64,000 bases of DNA, from assembly GCA_963741385.1 (NCBI GenBank), contig CAVUHO010000008.1, forward strand, positions 186,001 through 250,000, in the 5' to 3' direction. The notes below the pieces were generated by a model. The model was not told the origin of the DNA. It ran no database searches and saw nothing but the letters and a program-made list of their open reading frames with translations. The position numbers and the translations under genes were made by a program. Shown piece after piece: positions 41,104 to 51,383 of the stretch (the stretch's first letter is position 1; every line of letters begins with the position of its first letter). Origin of the DNA: Sulfomarinibacter sp963741385. Lineage in GTDB: Bacteria; Acidobacteriota; Thermoanaerobaculia; Thermoanaerobaculales; Sulfomarinibacteraceae.

Positions 41104-41230
41104 GACCTCGCTGGGATTTTGTGATACTGCCGGGAAAACGGGAGAAGCTGGGATGGTCTTTGCGCCTTCGCGTCTTTGCGTTGAATTCCTTCCGGATTTT
41201 GGAACGCCTCTGCGTCTCCGCGTCTCCGCG
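41104..41230. other. Right flank of the hairpin array
   Basis: Contains CTTTGCGCCTTCGCGTCTTTGCG (41158-41180), complementary to the left flank, and GCGTCTCCGCGTCTCCGCG direct repeats (about 41212-41230) adjoining the acyltransferase stop. No gene. Confidence 0.55.
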
Positions 41231-42142
41231 TTAACTTCCGGGTTCCAGGTCGGGTTGCTGTGGGAAGGACCCGGTGGCGTAGAAGTGTTCGAGGAGGTCG
41301 TCCTTTTCGTGCCAGCGGTCGAGGAGCCACTGGCGGAGGTCGTCGGCTGAGGAGGGGAGGTCGGCGACGGGGAAGCGGCGGACGTGGACGTGGATACGGC
41401 GCACCAGTCCCTTGAGGTACTGCCAGAGAGACGGCACGGCGTCGTCGTAGCCGATCGTGAGGTCGTAGACGGCGTCGATGTGACTGCGCAGACCCTCGAC
41501 CGAGGCCACGAAGCCCTTGGTGCGCGGGATCAGGGTATGGACCGGCGGACGCAGGTCGTGGGCGCGGGCGTAGTCCTGGGCGGTAGCAAGCTTGGGGAGG
41601 GTCAGGCGGGTGCCCTCGACGAAGGAGACCAGGTAGATGGGCACCTTGTCGTCCACGATTCGTGAAAAGGTCTTGCGGATGGCCTCGCGATCCGCCATCC
41701 AGTCGCGGTCGATAAACAGGCAGTCGAGGAACTGCATCCCCCAGCCCATTCCGGGCACCCACTTGAGCTGTTTCTTGACGAAGAACTTGAGGTCGCCGAG
41801 ACGATCCCTGGTCCGCGCGAATTTCATGATGGCGGGGATGTCCGGCATCTGCTGGTGGTTGGCCGCGACGAGTGCGTTCTCGCGCATTGGCACCTCGTCA
41901 CCGGTGAAGATCACCTGCACCTTGTACAGTCGATCCGCGGCGGTGACGCACAGCCCCCACCAGGTGTCGGCGCACCAGCGGTTGACGGCGCGAAAGGCCT
42001 TTCTGGAGAAGGGCAGGACAACCAGGCTCAAAGTCTGCAGCAGGTTGATCAGCAACAGGGTCGCAAACCCCGCCACAAGCAGGGCGACGGCTTTCAACGT
42101 CGCGAGCGGGCCGGATCGGTCCTTCAGCGGTTCGAGAGGCAC
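41231..42142 (-). CDS. 1-acyl-sn-glycerol-3-phosphate acyltransferase-like protein (PlsC family)
   Basis: 303 residues from the GTG at 42142, overlapping the decarboxylase end by 19 bp. An N-terminal helix pair (LATLKAVALLVAGFATLLLINLLQTLSLVVLPF) is followed by the acyltransferase motif NHQQMPDIPAI (H-x4-D), FIDRDWMADREAIRKTF, SFVEGTRLTLPK (motif III) and TLIPRTKGF (motif IV). This arrangement is that of the LPLAT/LCLAT1-like group. It acylates a lysophospholipid. Confidence 0.88.
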   Translation of the reverse strand: MPLEPLKDRSGPLATLKAVALLVAGFATLLLINLLQTLSLVVLPFSRKAFRAVNRWCADTWWGLCVTAADRLYKVQVIFTGDEVPMRENALVAANHQQMPDIPAIMKFARTRDRLGDLKFFVKKQLKWVPGMGWGMQFLDCLFIDRDWMADREAIRKTFSRIVDDKVPIYLVSFVEGTRLTLPKLATAQDYARAHDLRPPVHTLIPRTKGFVASVEGLRSHIDAVYDLTIGYDDAVPSLWQYLKGLVRRIHVHVRRFPVADLPSSADDLRQWLLDRWHEKDDLLEHFYATGSFPQQPDLEPGS

Positions 42143-43575
42143 GACAGACCCTCGCTCAAAAGCTCGCGGCAGCGATCCACGTCGGACTCCACGGTTGCAA
42201 GATTGCCGATTGCTACGCGGAGCGAGATGCCGTCGTCGAGCCTGGTGTGGGACAGAAAGATCTCGCCGGATGCGTTGACGTGTTCCATGAGCTCCATGTT
42301 GAAACGGTCGAGTTCCTCGCCCTCCAGACCATCCGGTCTGGCGCGGAAACATATGACCGAGAACGGCGTCGGTGCGAGCCGTTCGAACTGCGGATGCTCC
42401 TCCACCCAGCCGGCGAAAGACCGCGCCATGTGCATGTGGCGTCGGATGCGTTCTTGCACGCCGTCGAGCCCGAAGCAGCGGAGGACCCACCACAGCTTGA
42501 GGGCGCGGAAGCGGCGGCCGAGCTGGACGCCGTAGTCCATGAGATCGACGACCTGGCCGCTGACCGGGGTCGTCAGATACTCGGGCACCAGCGAAAAGGC
42601 CCGTTTGAAGATCTCGGGATGGCGGGTGTAGAGGGCCGAGGCGTCGATCGGAGTGAAGAGCCACTTGTGAGGGTTGAAGACAAAGCTGTCGGCGCGTTCG
42701 CAACCGTCGAGGCACCACCGGTTTTCGGGGCACAATGCCGCCGAGCCGGCATAGGCGGCATCCACGTGCAGCCAGAGACCCTCAGCCGCGCACAGCTCGG
42801 CAATTGTCGGCACCGGGTCGACCGAGGTGGTGGACGTAGTGCCGACGGTGGCCACCACCGCCAGCGGCCGGAGGCCCGCCCCGCGGTCCGCGGCCACCAT
42901 GTGAGCGAGGGCCTCGGGATCCATCCGGTAGTTGGAGTCGTGGGGAACGGCGCGGAAGCCTTCGAGGCCGAAACCCAAGGTCAAGCAGGCTTTGGCGATC
43001 GAAGAATGGGCCTGATCGGAGGCGTAGATGCGAAATGATGCCAGGTTGCGGCCGGTCATGCCGCGATGCCGGATCTCAGGGTCGGCCTTTTCGCGGGCCG
43101 CGGCCAGGGCCAGCATCGACGAGATCGAGGCGGTGTCGGTGAGAAAGCCGAAGAAGCCCACCGGCAGCTCGAGCCCGCGGCGCATCCAGTCGAGAACAGT
43201 GAGTTCGAGCTCGGTCGCCGAAGGGCAGGTCCTCCACAGCATGCCGTTGACATCCAGCGCCGCCGAGAGCATCTCGCCGAGGACGCCGGGGCCGGAGCCG
43301 GTGATCGAGAAGTAGGCCATGAAGCCAGGGTGGTTCCAGTGGGTCACGCCGGGAAGAATGATCGAAAGAAAGTCCTGCCACACCGCCTCGGGGTCCTCGG
43401 CGGTTGTCGGCATCTCGACCGGGAGCTGAGCGGAGACCTCACCCGGCGCGACCCTCGAGAGCACCGGGTGGTCGCGGTTTGAGCCGTCCAGGTATTCTGC
43501 GATCCACTCCACCATCCGGTGGCCCTCGCGGCGAAAGAGATCCGCGTCCCAGTGGCCCGATTCGTCAGCCATCAC
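42124..43575 (-). CDS. Aromatic-L-amino-acid decarboxylase (PLP-dependent, group II)
   Basis: 483 residues. Features: MVEWIAEYLDG at the N-terminus, WNHPGFMAYFSITGSGPGVLGEML, FLTDTASISSMLALAAAR (TAGGTxSN-like region), WLHVDAAYAGSAALCPE (cofactor-phosphate/Asp) and NPHKWLFTPIDASALYTR with the PLP-binding Lys. It decarboxylates aromatic amino acids (Dopa, tryptophan, tyrosine or phenylalanine); the true substrate cannot be settled. Transcribed with the PlsC gene. Confidence 0.93.
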   Translation of the reverse strand: MMADESGHWDADLFRREGHRMVEWIAEYLDGSNRDHPVLSRVAPGEVSAQLPVEMPTTAEDPEAVWQDFLSIILPGVTHWNHPGFMAYFSITGSGPGVLGEMLSAALDVNGMLWRTCPSATELELTVLDWMRRGLELPVGFFGFLTDTASISSMLALAAAREKADPEIRHRGMTGRNLASFRIYASDQAHSSIAKACLTLGFGLEGFRAVPHDSNYRMDPEALAHMVAADRGAGLRPLAVVATVGTTSTTSVDPVPTIAELCAAEGLWLHVDAAYAGSAALCPENRWCLDGCERADSFVFNPHKWLFTPIDASALYTRHPEIFKRAFSLVPEYLTTPVSGQVVDLMDYGVQLGRRFRALKLWWVLRCFGLDGVQERIRRHMHMARSFAGWVEEHPQFERLAPTPFSVICFRARPDGLEGEELDRFNMELMEHVNASGEIFLSHTRLDDGISLRVAIGNLATVESDVDRCRELLSEGLSCLSNR

Positions 43576-43685
43576 GACCTCCGGCGCCTACCATAACCGG
43601 AGCCGGGGCGGGTGTCACCAGGGATGGTGCAGATTCCGTTGTGTTAGCCTATTCATCAAGTTCAGGTTCGAAAAAGGAGGAGAGC

Positions 43686-44141
43686 ATGACCGTCGCCGAG
43701 ACGAGTGAAGGCGAGAGTCGCCGCAAGACTCCGGTGCATCTCTGGATCGTGGGGGTGCTGGCGCTGTTGTGGAACGCCATGGGGGCGTTCGACTATCTGG
43801 CCACCCATTTGCGGCTCGATTTCTATATGAGCCAGTTCAGCGAGGAACAGCTGGCCTACTTCTACGGTTTTCCCGCGTGGGCCACCGCCGGTTGGGCCTT
43901 TGGCGTGTGGGGGGCGTTCGCCGGGTCCATCGGCCTGCTGCTGCGGAAAAAGTGGGCGGTCTGGGCCTTCGGAATCTCGCTGGCGGGGATGGTCGTCAGC
44001 TCGATCTACAACCTCGTGCTGTCCAACGGCATCCAGATCATGGGATCGGAGGGGATGATTTTCACCGCGATCATCTGGGTGGTGGCGATCTTTCTTTTTC
44101 TGTACGCCAGGACTCAGGCGACCCGGGGCGTTCTGAACTGA
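43686..44141 (+). CDS. Four-helix integral membrane protein, 151 aa
   Basis: ATG at 43686 behind GGAGG (43677-43681). Helices at about 18-38, 63-82, 92-112 and 122-140. The motif LALLWNAMGAFDYLATHLRLDFYM at the N-terminus and AWATAGWAFGVWGAFAGSIGLLLRKKWAVWAF between helices 2 and 3 recur in a family of unknown bacterial membrane proteins. No function known. Confidence 0.8.
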   Translation: MTVAETSEGESRRKTPVHLWIVGVLALLWNAMGAFDYLATHLRLDFYMSQFSEEQLAYFYGFPAWATAGWAFGVWGAFAGSIGLLLRKKWAVWAFGISLAGMVVSSIYNLVLSNGIQIMGSEGMIFTAIIWVVAIFLFLYARTQATRGVLN

Positions 44142-44246
44142 TTCGGCGTCCGCCGTCAGTTCCGCGGGACGAACCCGCCGCGCAGCCGGTCCCTTCGCCC
44201 GGCCGAGCGGGTTGACACAGGCACGGGGACGCGCCACCCTGCGCCC

Positions 44247-46001
44247 ATGACGAGAACAGTTGATACTCAAGTTCCCCGCTTCGACCGGAGCACGTTCGGT
44301 TCGGAGCATCGATTCGCGCGGATCGGTACCGGCAGCGTGGGCGGCAAGGCGGTCGGGCTGCAGCAGATCCGCCAGGACATCCTGCCGCGTTTCGACGCCT
44401 CCAGGTTTGCTGGTGTGAAGGTGGGTGTCCCGCTGGCGGTGGTGATCGCGACCGACGCCTTCTCGGAGTTCGTCGAGCGGAACCGGCTCCGGGACAAAGT
44501 GCTCGACGGCATTCCGGACAGCCAGATCGCGCTCGAGTTCCAGCGCGGCGAGCACACGGAGGAGGTGCGGGCCGAGCTGAGAGTGCTGCTCGAAATCATG
44601 AGAGCGCCCCTGGCCGTTCGTCCGTCGAGCTTTCTCGAAGACACTCAGGAACGGCCGTTCGCGGGAATCTACACCTCGAAGCTGATTCCCAACTCGGAGG
44701 AGAACGACGACGCCAGGTATCGGCGCCTGTCCGGCGCCATCAAGCTGGCGTGGGCTTCCACCTTCTTCGAAAACGCGCTGATTTCGCGTCGCGCGTGCGG
44801 ACTCGCCGACGACGCCGAAAAGATGGCGGTGATCATCCAGGAGATCACGGGCACGCGGTACGACGGGCGTTTCTACCCGACCCTGTCGGGGCTCGCGCGG
44901 TCATACAACCACTACCCGGTGCCGGGCAACAAACGCGAGGACGGGGTGGTGACGGTTGCGCTGGGGTTGGGCAAGACCATCACGGACGGCGACCACGTGT
45001 GGAGCTACGGTCCCCACCGGGCGACCGCGCCGCCGCCGTTCAAGAGCACGGGCGACCTCCTCAAGTTCACCCAGAACAGCTTCTGGGCGGTGAACGTCGG
45101 CGACCCGCCGCCGCCGGACCCGGCGCGGGAGGCTTCCTGTCTGGTGCGGTGCGGTCTGGGGGATGCGGAAACCGACGGCGCACTCACCTTTCTGGCCTCC
45201 ACCTGGGACCCGGCCTCGGACCAACTGCGGACGGGCATCTCTGGCAACGGGCCCCGGGCCGTGACCTTTGCACCGCTGCTCGAATCGAGGTCGATCCCGT
45301 TCACTCCGGTCCTGGAGAGCCTGCTCGAGCTCTCGTGCAACGTTCTCAACGGCGAGGCCGAGATCGAGTTCGCGGTCAATCTCGATCGCGACAACGGCCT
45401 GCCGATGGAGATCAGTTTTGTTCAGCTGCGCCCGATGCTGACGCCTGGTGAGAGGGTTCCCATCGAGGACGGCGATCTCGAAGGCGACGACGTCCTGGTG
45501 GCGTCGGATAACTGCCTGGGACAGGGTTCGCGCGGTGACCTGACGGATGTCGTCTACCTGCGGCGGCAGAACTTCGACCGCGGATCGACCCGGATGATGG
45601 CGTCAGAGTTGGATGCGGTCAATCGCGGGTTGGTGGAGGAGGGCCGGCACGGGATCTTCATCGGACTCGGCCGGTGGGGGACCACCGACGATCGATTCGG
45701 CGTGCCGGTCAAGTGGGCGCAGATTTCGGCCGCGCGGGTGATCGTCGAGGCGACGATGCCCGACGCTCCGACCAACCTCAGTCATGGAACCCACTTTTTC
45801 CACCGTCTGCTGAGCAACAACGTGCTTTACATGTCGGTGGAGGCCGGCGGTCGCGGCCGCATCGACTGGGACTGGCTCGACACCCTCGACGCGGTCTGGG
45901 AGAGCCGTCACGTCCGCCATGTGCGGTTGGAGAGCCCCCTCGATGTGCGCATCGACTGCGCCAACCGGCGGGGACTGATCCGGCGGACCTCGGCGGACTG
46001 A
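44247..46001 (+). CDS. PEP/pyruvate-binding domain protein (PPDK N-terminal-like), 584 aa
   Basis: The N-terminus RFARIGTGSVGGKAVGLQQIRQDILP matches the ATP-grasp nucleotide-binding start of pyruvate phosphate dikinase. Blocks LAVRPSSFLEDTQERPFAGIYTS (R-S-S-x-x-E-D) and AVIIQEITG follow. No phospho-histidine or PEP-binding domains are seen after it, so it is a stand-alone N-terminal-type protein. The C-terminal ~100 residues (HFFHRLLSNNVLYMSVEAGG) differ from PPDK. Activity is unknown. Confidence 0.85.
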   Translation: MTRTVDTQVPRFDRSTFGSEHRFARIGTGSVGGKAVGLQQIRQDILPRFDASRFAGVKVGVPLAVVIATDAFSEFVERNRLRDKVLDGIPDSQIALEFQRGEHTEEVRAELRVLLEIMRAPLAVRPSSFLEDTQERPFAGIYTSKLIPNSEENDDARYRRLSGAIKLAWASTFFENALISRRACGLADDAEKMAVIIQEITGTRYDGRFYPTLSGLARSYNHYPVPGNKREDGVVTVALGLGKTITDGDHVWSYGPHRATAPPPFKSTGDLLKFTQNSFWAVNVGDPPPPDPAREASCLVRCGLGDAETDGALTFLASTWDPASDQLRTGISGNGPRAVTFAPLLESRSIPFTPVLESLLELSCNVLNGEAEIEFAVNLDRDNGLPMEISFVQLRPMLTPGERVPIEDGDLEGDDVLVASDNCLGQGSRGDLTDVVYLRRQNFDRGSTRMMASELDAVNRGLVEEGRHGIFIGLGRWGTTDDRFGVPVKWAQISAARVIVEATMPDAPTNLSHGTHFFHRLLSNNVLYMSVEAGGRGRIDWDWLDTLDAVWESRHVRHVRLESPLDVRIDCANRRGLIRRTSAD

Positions 46002-46015
46002 GGGTTGCGGAGTTG

Positions 46016-46420
46016 ATGGTGAGATTCAGCGTCCTGGCCTGTGCCTTGGTCATGGTGTGCGGCTGCGGGACCCCGGTCCCCGAGGTGCCCGTCGAAAAGC
46101 CGGTTTCGTACTCGAAGCACATCGAACCGCTGGTGCTCGCACACTGTCTCGGCTGCCACGGCGCCGACGAACCCAAGGCCAGGCTGGTGCTCGAGGAGGG
46201 AAAGGGCTACGGGCAGTTGGTGGGCCGGCGATCGGTCCAGGTGGTGACGATGATGTTGGTGGAGCCGGGAGAACTCGATGCCTCGTATCTGTGGCTGAAG
46301 CTCCAACACCGGGCGTCCGAGGGCAAGGGCATGCCGCGAACGCCGACCGGCGTCAAGAAACTGCGCGCCGCCGAGCTCGATCTCTATCGGCGGTGGATCG
46401 AAGGAGGAGCGCTCCCGTAG
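46016..46420 (+). CDS. Cytochrome c-type lipoprotein with a single CxxCH, 134 aa
   Basis: ATG at 46016. Signal with lipobox (VLACALVMVCGCG) then VSYSKHIEPLVLAHCLGCHGADEPKARLVL with the heme motif CLGCH near residue 43, LEEGKGYGQLV, a likely Met ligand in KGMPRTP and DLYRRWIEGGAL. This is the pattern of the Planctomycete-type cytochrome C domain. Periplasmic electron carrier or heme-containing accessory protein; partner unknown. Confidence 0.85.
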   Translation: MVRFSVLACALVMVCGCGTPVPEVPVEKPVSYSKHIEPLVLAHCLGCHGADEPKARLVLEEGKGYGQLVGRRSVQVVTMMLVEPGELDASYLWLKLQHRASEGKGMPRTPTGVKKLRAAELDLYRRWIEGGALP

Positions 46421-46622
46421 GCAAATTTCGGATTTCGGATTTCGGATTTCGGATTTTCCACCCGCCCCCCACCGATGGTAAGCGCCCGGGCACCAAGACC
46501 TTCACAGATGGGGGAGGATGGGCGGGAATTCCGAATTCCGAAATCCGAAATCAACTTGTGTACACTTTCACCGAAATGAAACTGTTCAGTGGAGTCGATG
46601 AGGTCGCGGCGGGGAGATCGGC
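46421..46622. repeat. Intergenic region with ATTTCGG tract and inverted partner
   Basis: 46423-46459 four to five ATTTCGG copies and 46526-46553 CCGAAAT copies in the other orientation, 70 bp apart; could fold into a stem. Lies after the cytochrome gene, before trkA. Confidence 0.82.
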
Positions 46623-47971
46623 ATGCAGGTGATCGTGGTCGGCGGCGGTCTGGTGGGCTCGACGCTCGCGGAAAAACTGGCCGGCGACGGCCACGACGTG
46701 GTGTTGGTGGAGCAGAGCCAGGAGCTCATCGCCGACCTCAACGAAAACCTCGATGTGCAGACGATCCGCGGCAACGGCGCGACCATCCCGGTCCTGATGA
46801 GGGCGGGGATCGAAAACGTCGACCTCCTGCTCGCCACCACCGACTCCGATGAGGCCAACATGGTGGTGGCCCTCGTCGGTTCGGTGATTTTCAAGGTGCC
46901 GAGGGTGGCGGCGCGGTTGCGCGACCCCGGCCACGAGGAGGGCTTCCGGCGCATCGCGCGCGAGCCGGGCGGCGAACGCGTGGCCATCAACCCGGACATG
47001 GCGGCGGTCGAGAAGATCCTATCGCTGCTGCCGGTGCCAGGGGCGGTGGATGTGGCCGAGTTCTTCGACGGCAAGCTTCTGGTCGCGGGCTTCCACATCA
47101 AACAGGGGTCGGAGTTTGCCGGTCTCCTGCTGTCGCACCTCCGCCTGCTGTTTCCGGCGACGCCGATGCTGGTGGTGGCGATCCGTCGGGACGGCACGTG
47201 GCGGGTCCCTTTCGGCGACGACGAGATCAGGGCCGGCGATCTCGTCTACTTCGCCATGGACCCGAACGAGCTCGACAACGTGCTGGTCCTGCTCGGGCAG
47301 CGCCGCGGCGTCGATCGGCGGGTCATGATTGCCGGCGCCACGAGAATCGGAGTCAACCTGGCGCGCCGGCTCGAGGAGACGGCGGTTCCCGTCACCCTGA
47401 TCGAAGAGGACCGGGAGGCGTGCGAACGGGCGGCGGCCGAGCTTGGTGCCACCCTCGTGATCCACGGCAGCGCCACGAACCGCTCGTTGCTTCGCGAGGA
47501 AGGAGCCGAGCGGGTCGCCGGGTTTGTCTCGTGCACGATCGCCACGAGGAAAACGTGGTCGCGTGTCTGTTGGCCGGGCGGATGGGCGCAGCCCACACCT
47601 TCGCCCTGGTCGACAACGCCGCCCTGTCGGGGCTGGTGGGCGAACTCGGCATCGACGCCATCATTTCGCCGAGGTTGTTGTCGGTGAGCCTCGCGCTGCA
47701 CTTCGCGCGCAAGGGGAGGATCAAGTCGGTGGCGGCCCTGCTCGAGGACTCGGTTGAGGTGTTCGAGGTGGAGGCGGCGGAGGGCAGCCGATTGGTTCGG
47801 AAGCCGCTGTCCGAGATCGGGCTGCCACGCGGCATCCTGGTGGTGGCCGTTCAGCGCGGCGATCGGATCTTCATACCCGGCGGCAAAGACCGGATCGAGC
47901 CCGGCGACCGGGTCATCGTCGCGGCAGCCGCCGAGGTGGCCTCGAAGCTCGACAACGTGCTCGAGGTGTAG
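46623..47971 (+). CDS. trkA: Trk system potassium uptake protein TrkA (one frameshift)
   Basis: Two tandem RCK modules. First: MQVIVVGGGLVGSTLAEKLAGDGHDVVLVEQSQEL (Rossmann, GxGxxG) and a TrkA-C domain; second: VMIAGATRIGVNLARRLEETAVPVTLIEED. The frame is lost near 47530-47540 (FVSC, then HEENVVACLLAGRMGAAHTFALVDN) and recovers to a C-terminus ending KLDNVLEV. Deletion of one base explains it. Binds NAD(H) and gates TrkH. Followed by trkH within about 15 bp. Confidence 0.9.
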
Positions 47972-47988
47972 GTGAAGGGGCGCCGCCG

Positions 47989-49441
47989 GTGAACCGGCGT
48001 TTCGTCGTCTACCTGTTGGGCTGGCTGCTGCTGCTCGACTGCGCCTTTCTCATCGTGCCGCTGTTCGCGAGCCTGGCGTTCGGGGAATCGCCGGGACCGT
48101 GGGTGGACGCGATGGCGGTCGCCGGTGTGTTCGGGGTGCTGCTGGTGAGCTCCCGGACCGCGTTCGACCGCCATATCCGGCCGCGAGACGGCTTCCTGAT
48201 CGTCACCGGGGCCTGGATCGCGGTATCGCTGGTGGGCGCCATTCCCGTACGTGGTGACGGGTTGCCTGGGTCCGGTGGACGCGTTGTTCGAGTCGGTGTC
48301 CGGGTTCACGACCACCGGGTCGACGGTGATCGCGGATGTCACCATCATCCCGCGTTCGCTCCTTCTGTGGCGGGCGATGAGCCAGTGGTTGGGCGGGATG
48401 GGGATCATCCTCTTCACGATCGCCATCCTGCCGCTGTTGGGCATCGGTGGGATGCAGCTGTTCAAGGCGGAGGTGCCCGGTCCGGTGGCGGACAAGGTGC
48501 GCCCGCGTCTCGCCGCCACCGCGCGGATGCTGTGGATGGTCTACGTCGGATTCACCGCCGCGGAGTGGATCGCCCTGCGCCTCGCCGGTCTTTCGGGTTT
48601 CGACGCCCTCTGCCACTCGTTCACGACCCTCGCCACCGGCGGATTCTCGACCAGGAACACCTCGGTCGGCGAGTTCGGTTCGCCGTTGGTGGAGTGGATC
48701 ATCATCTTCTTCATGCTGTTGGCGGGCATCAACTTCGTCCTCCACTTCAGGCTGCTGACCGGACGTGCCAAGGAGGTGTGGCGCGACGCGGAGCTCAGGT
48801 ACTTTCTCGGCGTCGTCGCGGTCTCGTCGGTGGTCCTCTTCGCCACCGTTCACGAGGATGGCCACCGCCTCGCGGACAGCTTCCGCCACGCCGTCTTTCA
48901 GACTCTGAGCATCCTCACCACCACCGGCTACTGCACGACCGATTTCGAGAAGTGGGCGACGCTGCCCTCGCTGGTGCTGCTGTGTCTGATGGTGCTCGGC
49001 GGGATGTCGGGTTCCACCGGTGGTGGGATCAAGAGTCTGCGGGCGCTGCTCGCCGTGTCGTCACTCCGAACCACGGTTCACCGGCTCATCCACCCGCACG
49101 CCGTGCGACCGGTCAAGTACGGTGGCGTGGTTGTCTCGGAGTCGGTGTTGTCTGGCATCTGGGCGTTTCTCACCGCCTACCTCCTGATCGCGACCGCGGG
49201 AGCCGCGGTGGTCGCGGCATACGGTTACGATCTCATGACGGCGATCTCGGCCGCCATGACGGCGATCGGCAACGTCGGTCCCGGGCTCGGCGAGGTCGGC
49301 GCCTACGACAACTTCGCGCACTTCCCCGGTGTCGTGAAGATAGTGCTCGCAGCACTCATGCTGTTCGGCCGGCTCGAGGTCTTCACCATCCTCGCGCTGT
49401 TTTCGCAGGGAGTTCTGGCGGTGCTTGAGCACAGGGAGTGA
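47989..49441 (+). CDS. trkH: Trk system potassium uptake protein TrkH (one frameshift)
   Basis: K+ transporter subunit with repeated helix-pore-helix units. Pore motifs: SGFTTTGSTV, TLATGGFSTRN, ILTTTGYCTTDF and an S-GSTGGGIK before the last repeat, with helices such as SLLLWRAMSQWLGGMGIIL. The N-terminus (GTG 47989) and the remainder lie in different frames, joined at about 48246 where an extra C follows GCCATT. It forms the membrane pore for TrkA-controlled K+ uptake. Confidence 0.91.
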
Positions 49442-50650
49442 TCTGGTTGAACGAACACCGCGCGAAAATCGGCATCGTCTTCCTGATCGTCTTCATCGAT
49501 CTGGTGGGCTTCGGCATCGTGATCCCGATTCTGCCGCTGTACGCGGAGAAGTTCGGTCCGTCGCCGATGGTCTTCGGTCTGCTGATGGCCTCGTTCTCCG
49601 ATCATGCAGTTTGTCTTCGCGCCGATTCTGGGGCGGTTGTCGGACAAGATCGGGCGGCGGCCGGTGCTGCTGATCTCGCTTGCCGGGTCCGCCTTCGGCT
49701 ATGTGCTCTTCGGAATCGCGGGTTCGCTGGGGATGCTCTTTGCTTCGCGCATCATCGACGGCATCTCCGGCGGCAACATCTCGACCGCCCACGCGGTGAT
49801 CGCGGATATCACCGGCCCCGAGGACCGTGCAAAAGGTATGGGCATGATCGGCGCGGCCTTCGGTCTCGGCTTCATCTTCGGACCGGCCATCGGCGCCCTG
49901 CTGGTGACCGTGGCGCCGTGGCTGCCGGGCATTGCGGCCGCGGTCGCCTCGACGGTGGCGTTCCTGCTCGTGCTCACCCGGCTTCCGGAGACCCTCGACG
50001 GGTCGGTCAGGAGAGAGGCGCGCAAACACCCGCTCAACCTGCAGAACATGGTCCGTGCGTTGTCACACCCACTGGTCGGCCTGTGCATGTTGATGGTCTT
50101 TTGCACCATCTTTGCCTTCGCCAACTTCGAGACCACCTTCGCTCAGTTCGCCAAGATGAAGTTTTCGTTCTCGACCTCGACCATTGCCTGGCTCTTCGTG
50201 TACGCGGGAATCCTTGGTGCAGCGGTCCAGGGTGGGCTGGTTGGCCGGCTGGCGAAACGTTTCGGTGAGGCGAGGCTGATCGTGGCCGGTACTCTGTTGA
50301 GCTTTCTCTCCCTCGGCATGCTGCCGTACGCCTCCGGATGGGGGCCTCTCCTGGCGGTTCTCGCGGTGCTGGCACTGGGTCAGGGCATCGCCCATCCGTC
50401 GCTGACGGCGCTCACCTCCAAGCTGGCGGGTCCGGACGAGGTGGGTGGGGTGATGGGCACCTTTCAGGGCATGTCCAGCCTGGCGAGGATCATCGGCCCA
50501 TTCTGGGCCGAGATCGCTTTCGGAAGACTCGGATTCGCGTGGCCCTTCAGGACAGGTTCGGTCTTCATGCTGGTGGCCTCGGTGATCGCGTTGACCGCAC
50601 TTGTCAGACTGGGCCGACAGGCGCCGGCAGCGGGATTCAACGAGTCCTGA
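49438..50650 (+). CDS. MFS transporter, TetA-like (one frameshift)
   Basis: GTG start overlapping the trkH stop by four bases (GTGA). N-terminus IGIVFLIVFIDLVGFGIVIPILPLYAEKFG is the DHA1 family start; after ~49600, in another frame, MQFVFAPILGRLSDKIGRRPVLLISLAGS (motif A), then GFIFGPAIGALL (motif C) and further helices. One extra G near 49600 breaks the frame. An efflux role for a drug or metabolite is inferred from family; position after trkH is not informative. Confidence 0.88.
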
Positions 50651-50654
50651 CGAC

Positions 50655-51383
50655 TCAGCCGCCGTGTTGTTTTGACCCGCCTTGCGAAGCTTGAGACTGC
50701 GAACCGGCCCCTCCCTGCCGCGGCTGGTTGCCCATCGCGGGCGTCTGCTGACCGCCGCTCCAGTTTGGACGCTCGGACCTCTGTCCGCGGTCCCAATCGG
50801 TGGTCGAGATCCCGTGCGCGGACGGTGCGCTGGGTCCGCGGCCGGTCCGGATCCGGGTCGAGAGCCCGGCCCCGACCAGGACGGGTTCGGCCCGGCCCAG
50901 AAGGTCCCGGACCTCGACCGTGCCTTCGAACACCACCAGCGTGGTGTCACCGTCCTTTGCGACCTCGAGCCCGTACTCGGTGCCGCGGACGGCGAGCACC
51001 GCCGACGGGGTCGTGACCAGCCGTTCTCGATCATCGCCCTCGGGGAGCTTGCCGAACACCGCCCTCAGGCTGCCGCGCTGGATGTCGATCAGCACCCCGG
51101 GTTTGTCGTGGGTCAGACGGAAAGAGGTTTTGGTGCCGATGTGAAAGCGGGCCGCACGGTCGGCAACCTCGAGGTCGGCGGACGATCGGGACCCGGTTCG
51201 GAGCGAGTCGCCGGACTGCGCGTGATCGCCTGCCTGCAGCTCGAGTTCGCCGGTCGCGGTCGCGAGCAGGAGATGGCGCTTGACCGCCACCACCTGGTAG
51301 ACGAGGGCGTCCTGGGGATCGGGGTTGGGCGCGGCCCCGAGCGCCGCGAGCGCCACTGCGACAACGATGGTCATTCGCTTCAT
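50655..51383 (-). CDS. FecR domain-containing exported protein, 242 aa
   Basis: ATG at 51383 overlaps the sigma-54 regulator stop (ATGA). A signal peptide (MKRMTIVVAVALAALGAAP) is followed by a FecR-like beta domain: DLEVADRAARFHIGTKTSFRL, GSLRAVFGKLP, SAVLAVRGTEYGLEVAKDGDTTLVVFEGTVEV. The last ~60 residues are Ser/Gln/Gly-rich and disordered. Periplasmic location is likely. The two-component system upstream suggests envelope sensing. Confidence 0.85.
   Translation of the reverse strand: MKRMTIVVAVALAALGAAPNPDPQDALVYQVVAVKRHLLLATATGELELQAGDHAQSGDSLRTGSRSSADLEVADRAARFHIGTKTSFRLTHDKPGVLIDIQRGSLRAVFGKLPEGDDRERLVTTPSAVLAVRGTEYGLEVAKDGDTTLVVFEGTVEVRDLLGRAEPVLVGAGLSTRIRTGRGPSAPSAHGISTTDWDRGQRSERPNWSGGQQTPAMGNQPRQGGAGSQSQASQGGSKQHGG

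Noticed and set aside
40878..41762. Minus-strand 294-codon frame running through the hairpin array into the acyltransferase
   Set aside because: Pro/Arg/Gly-rich shadow; its reading frame differs from the PlsC motifs and it would need to cross six stem-loops.
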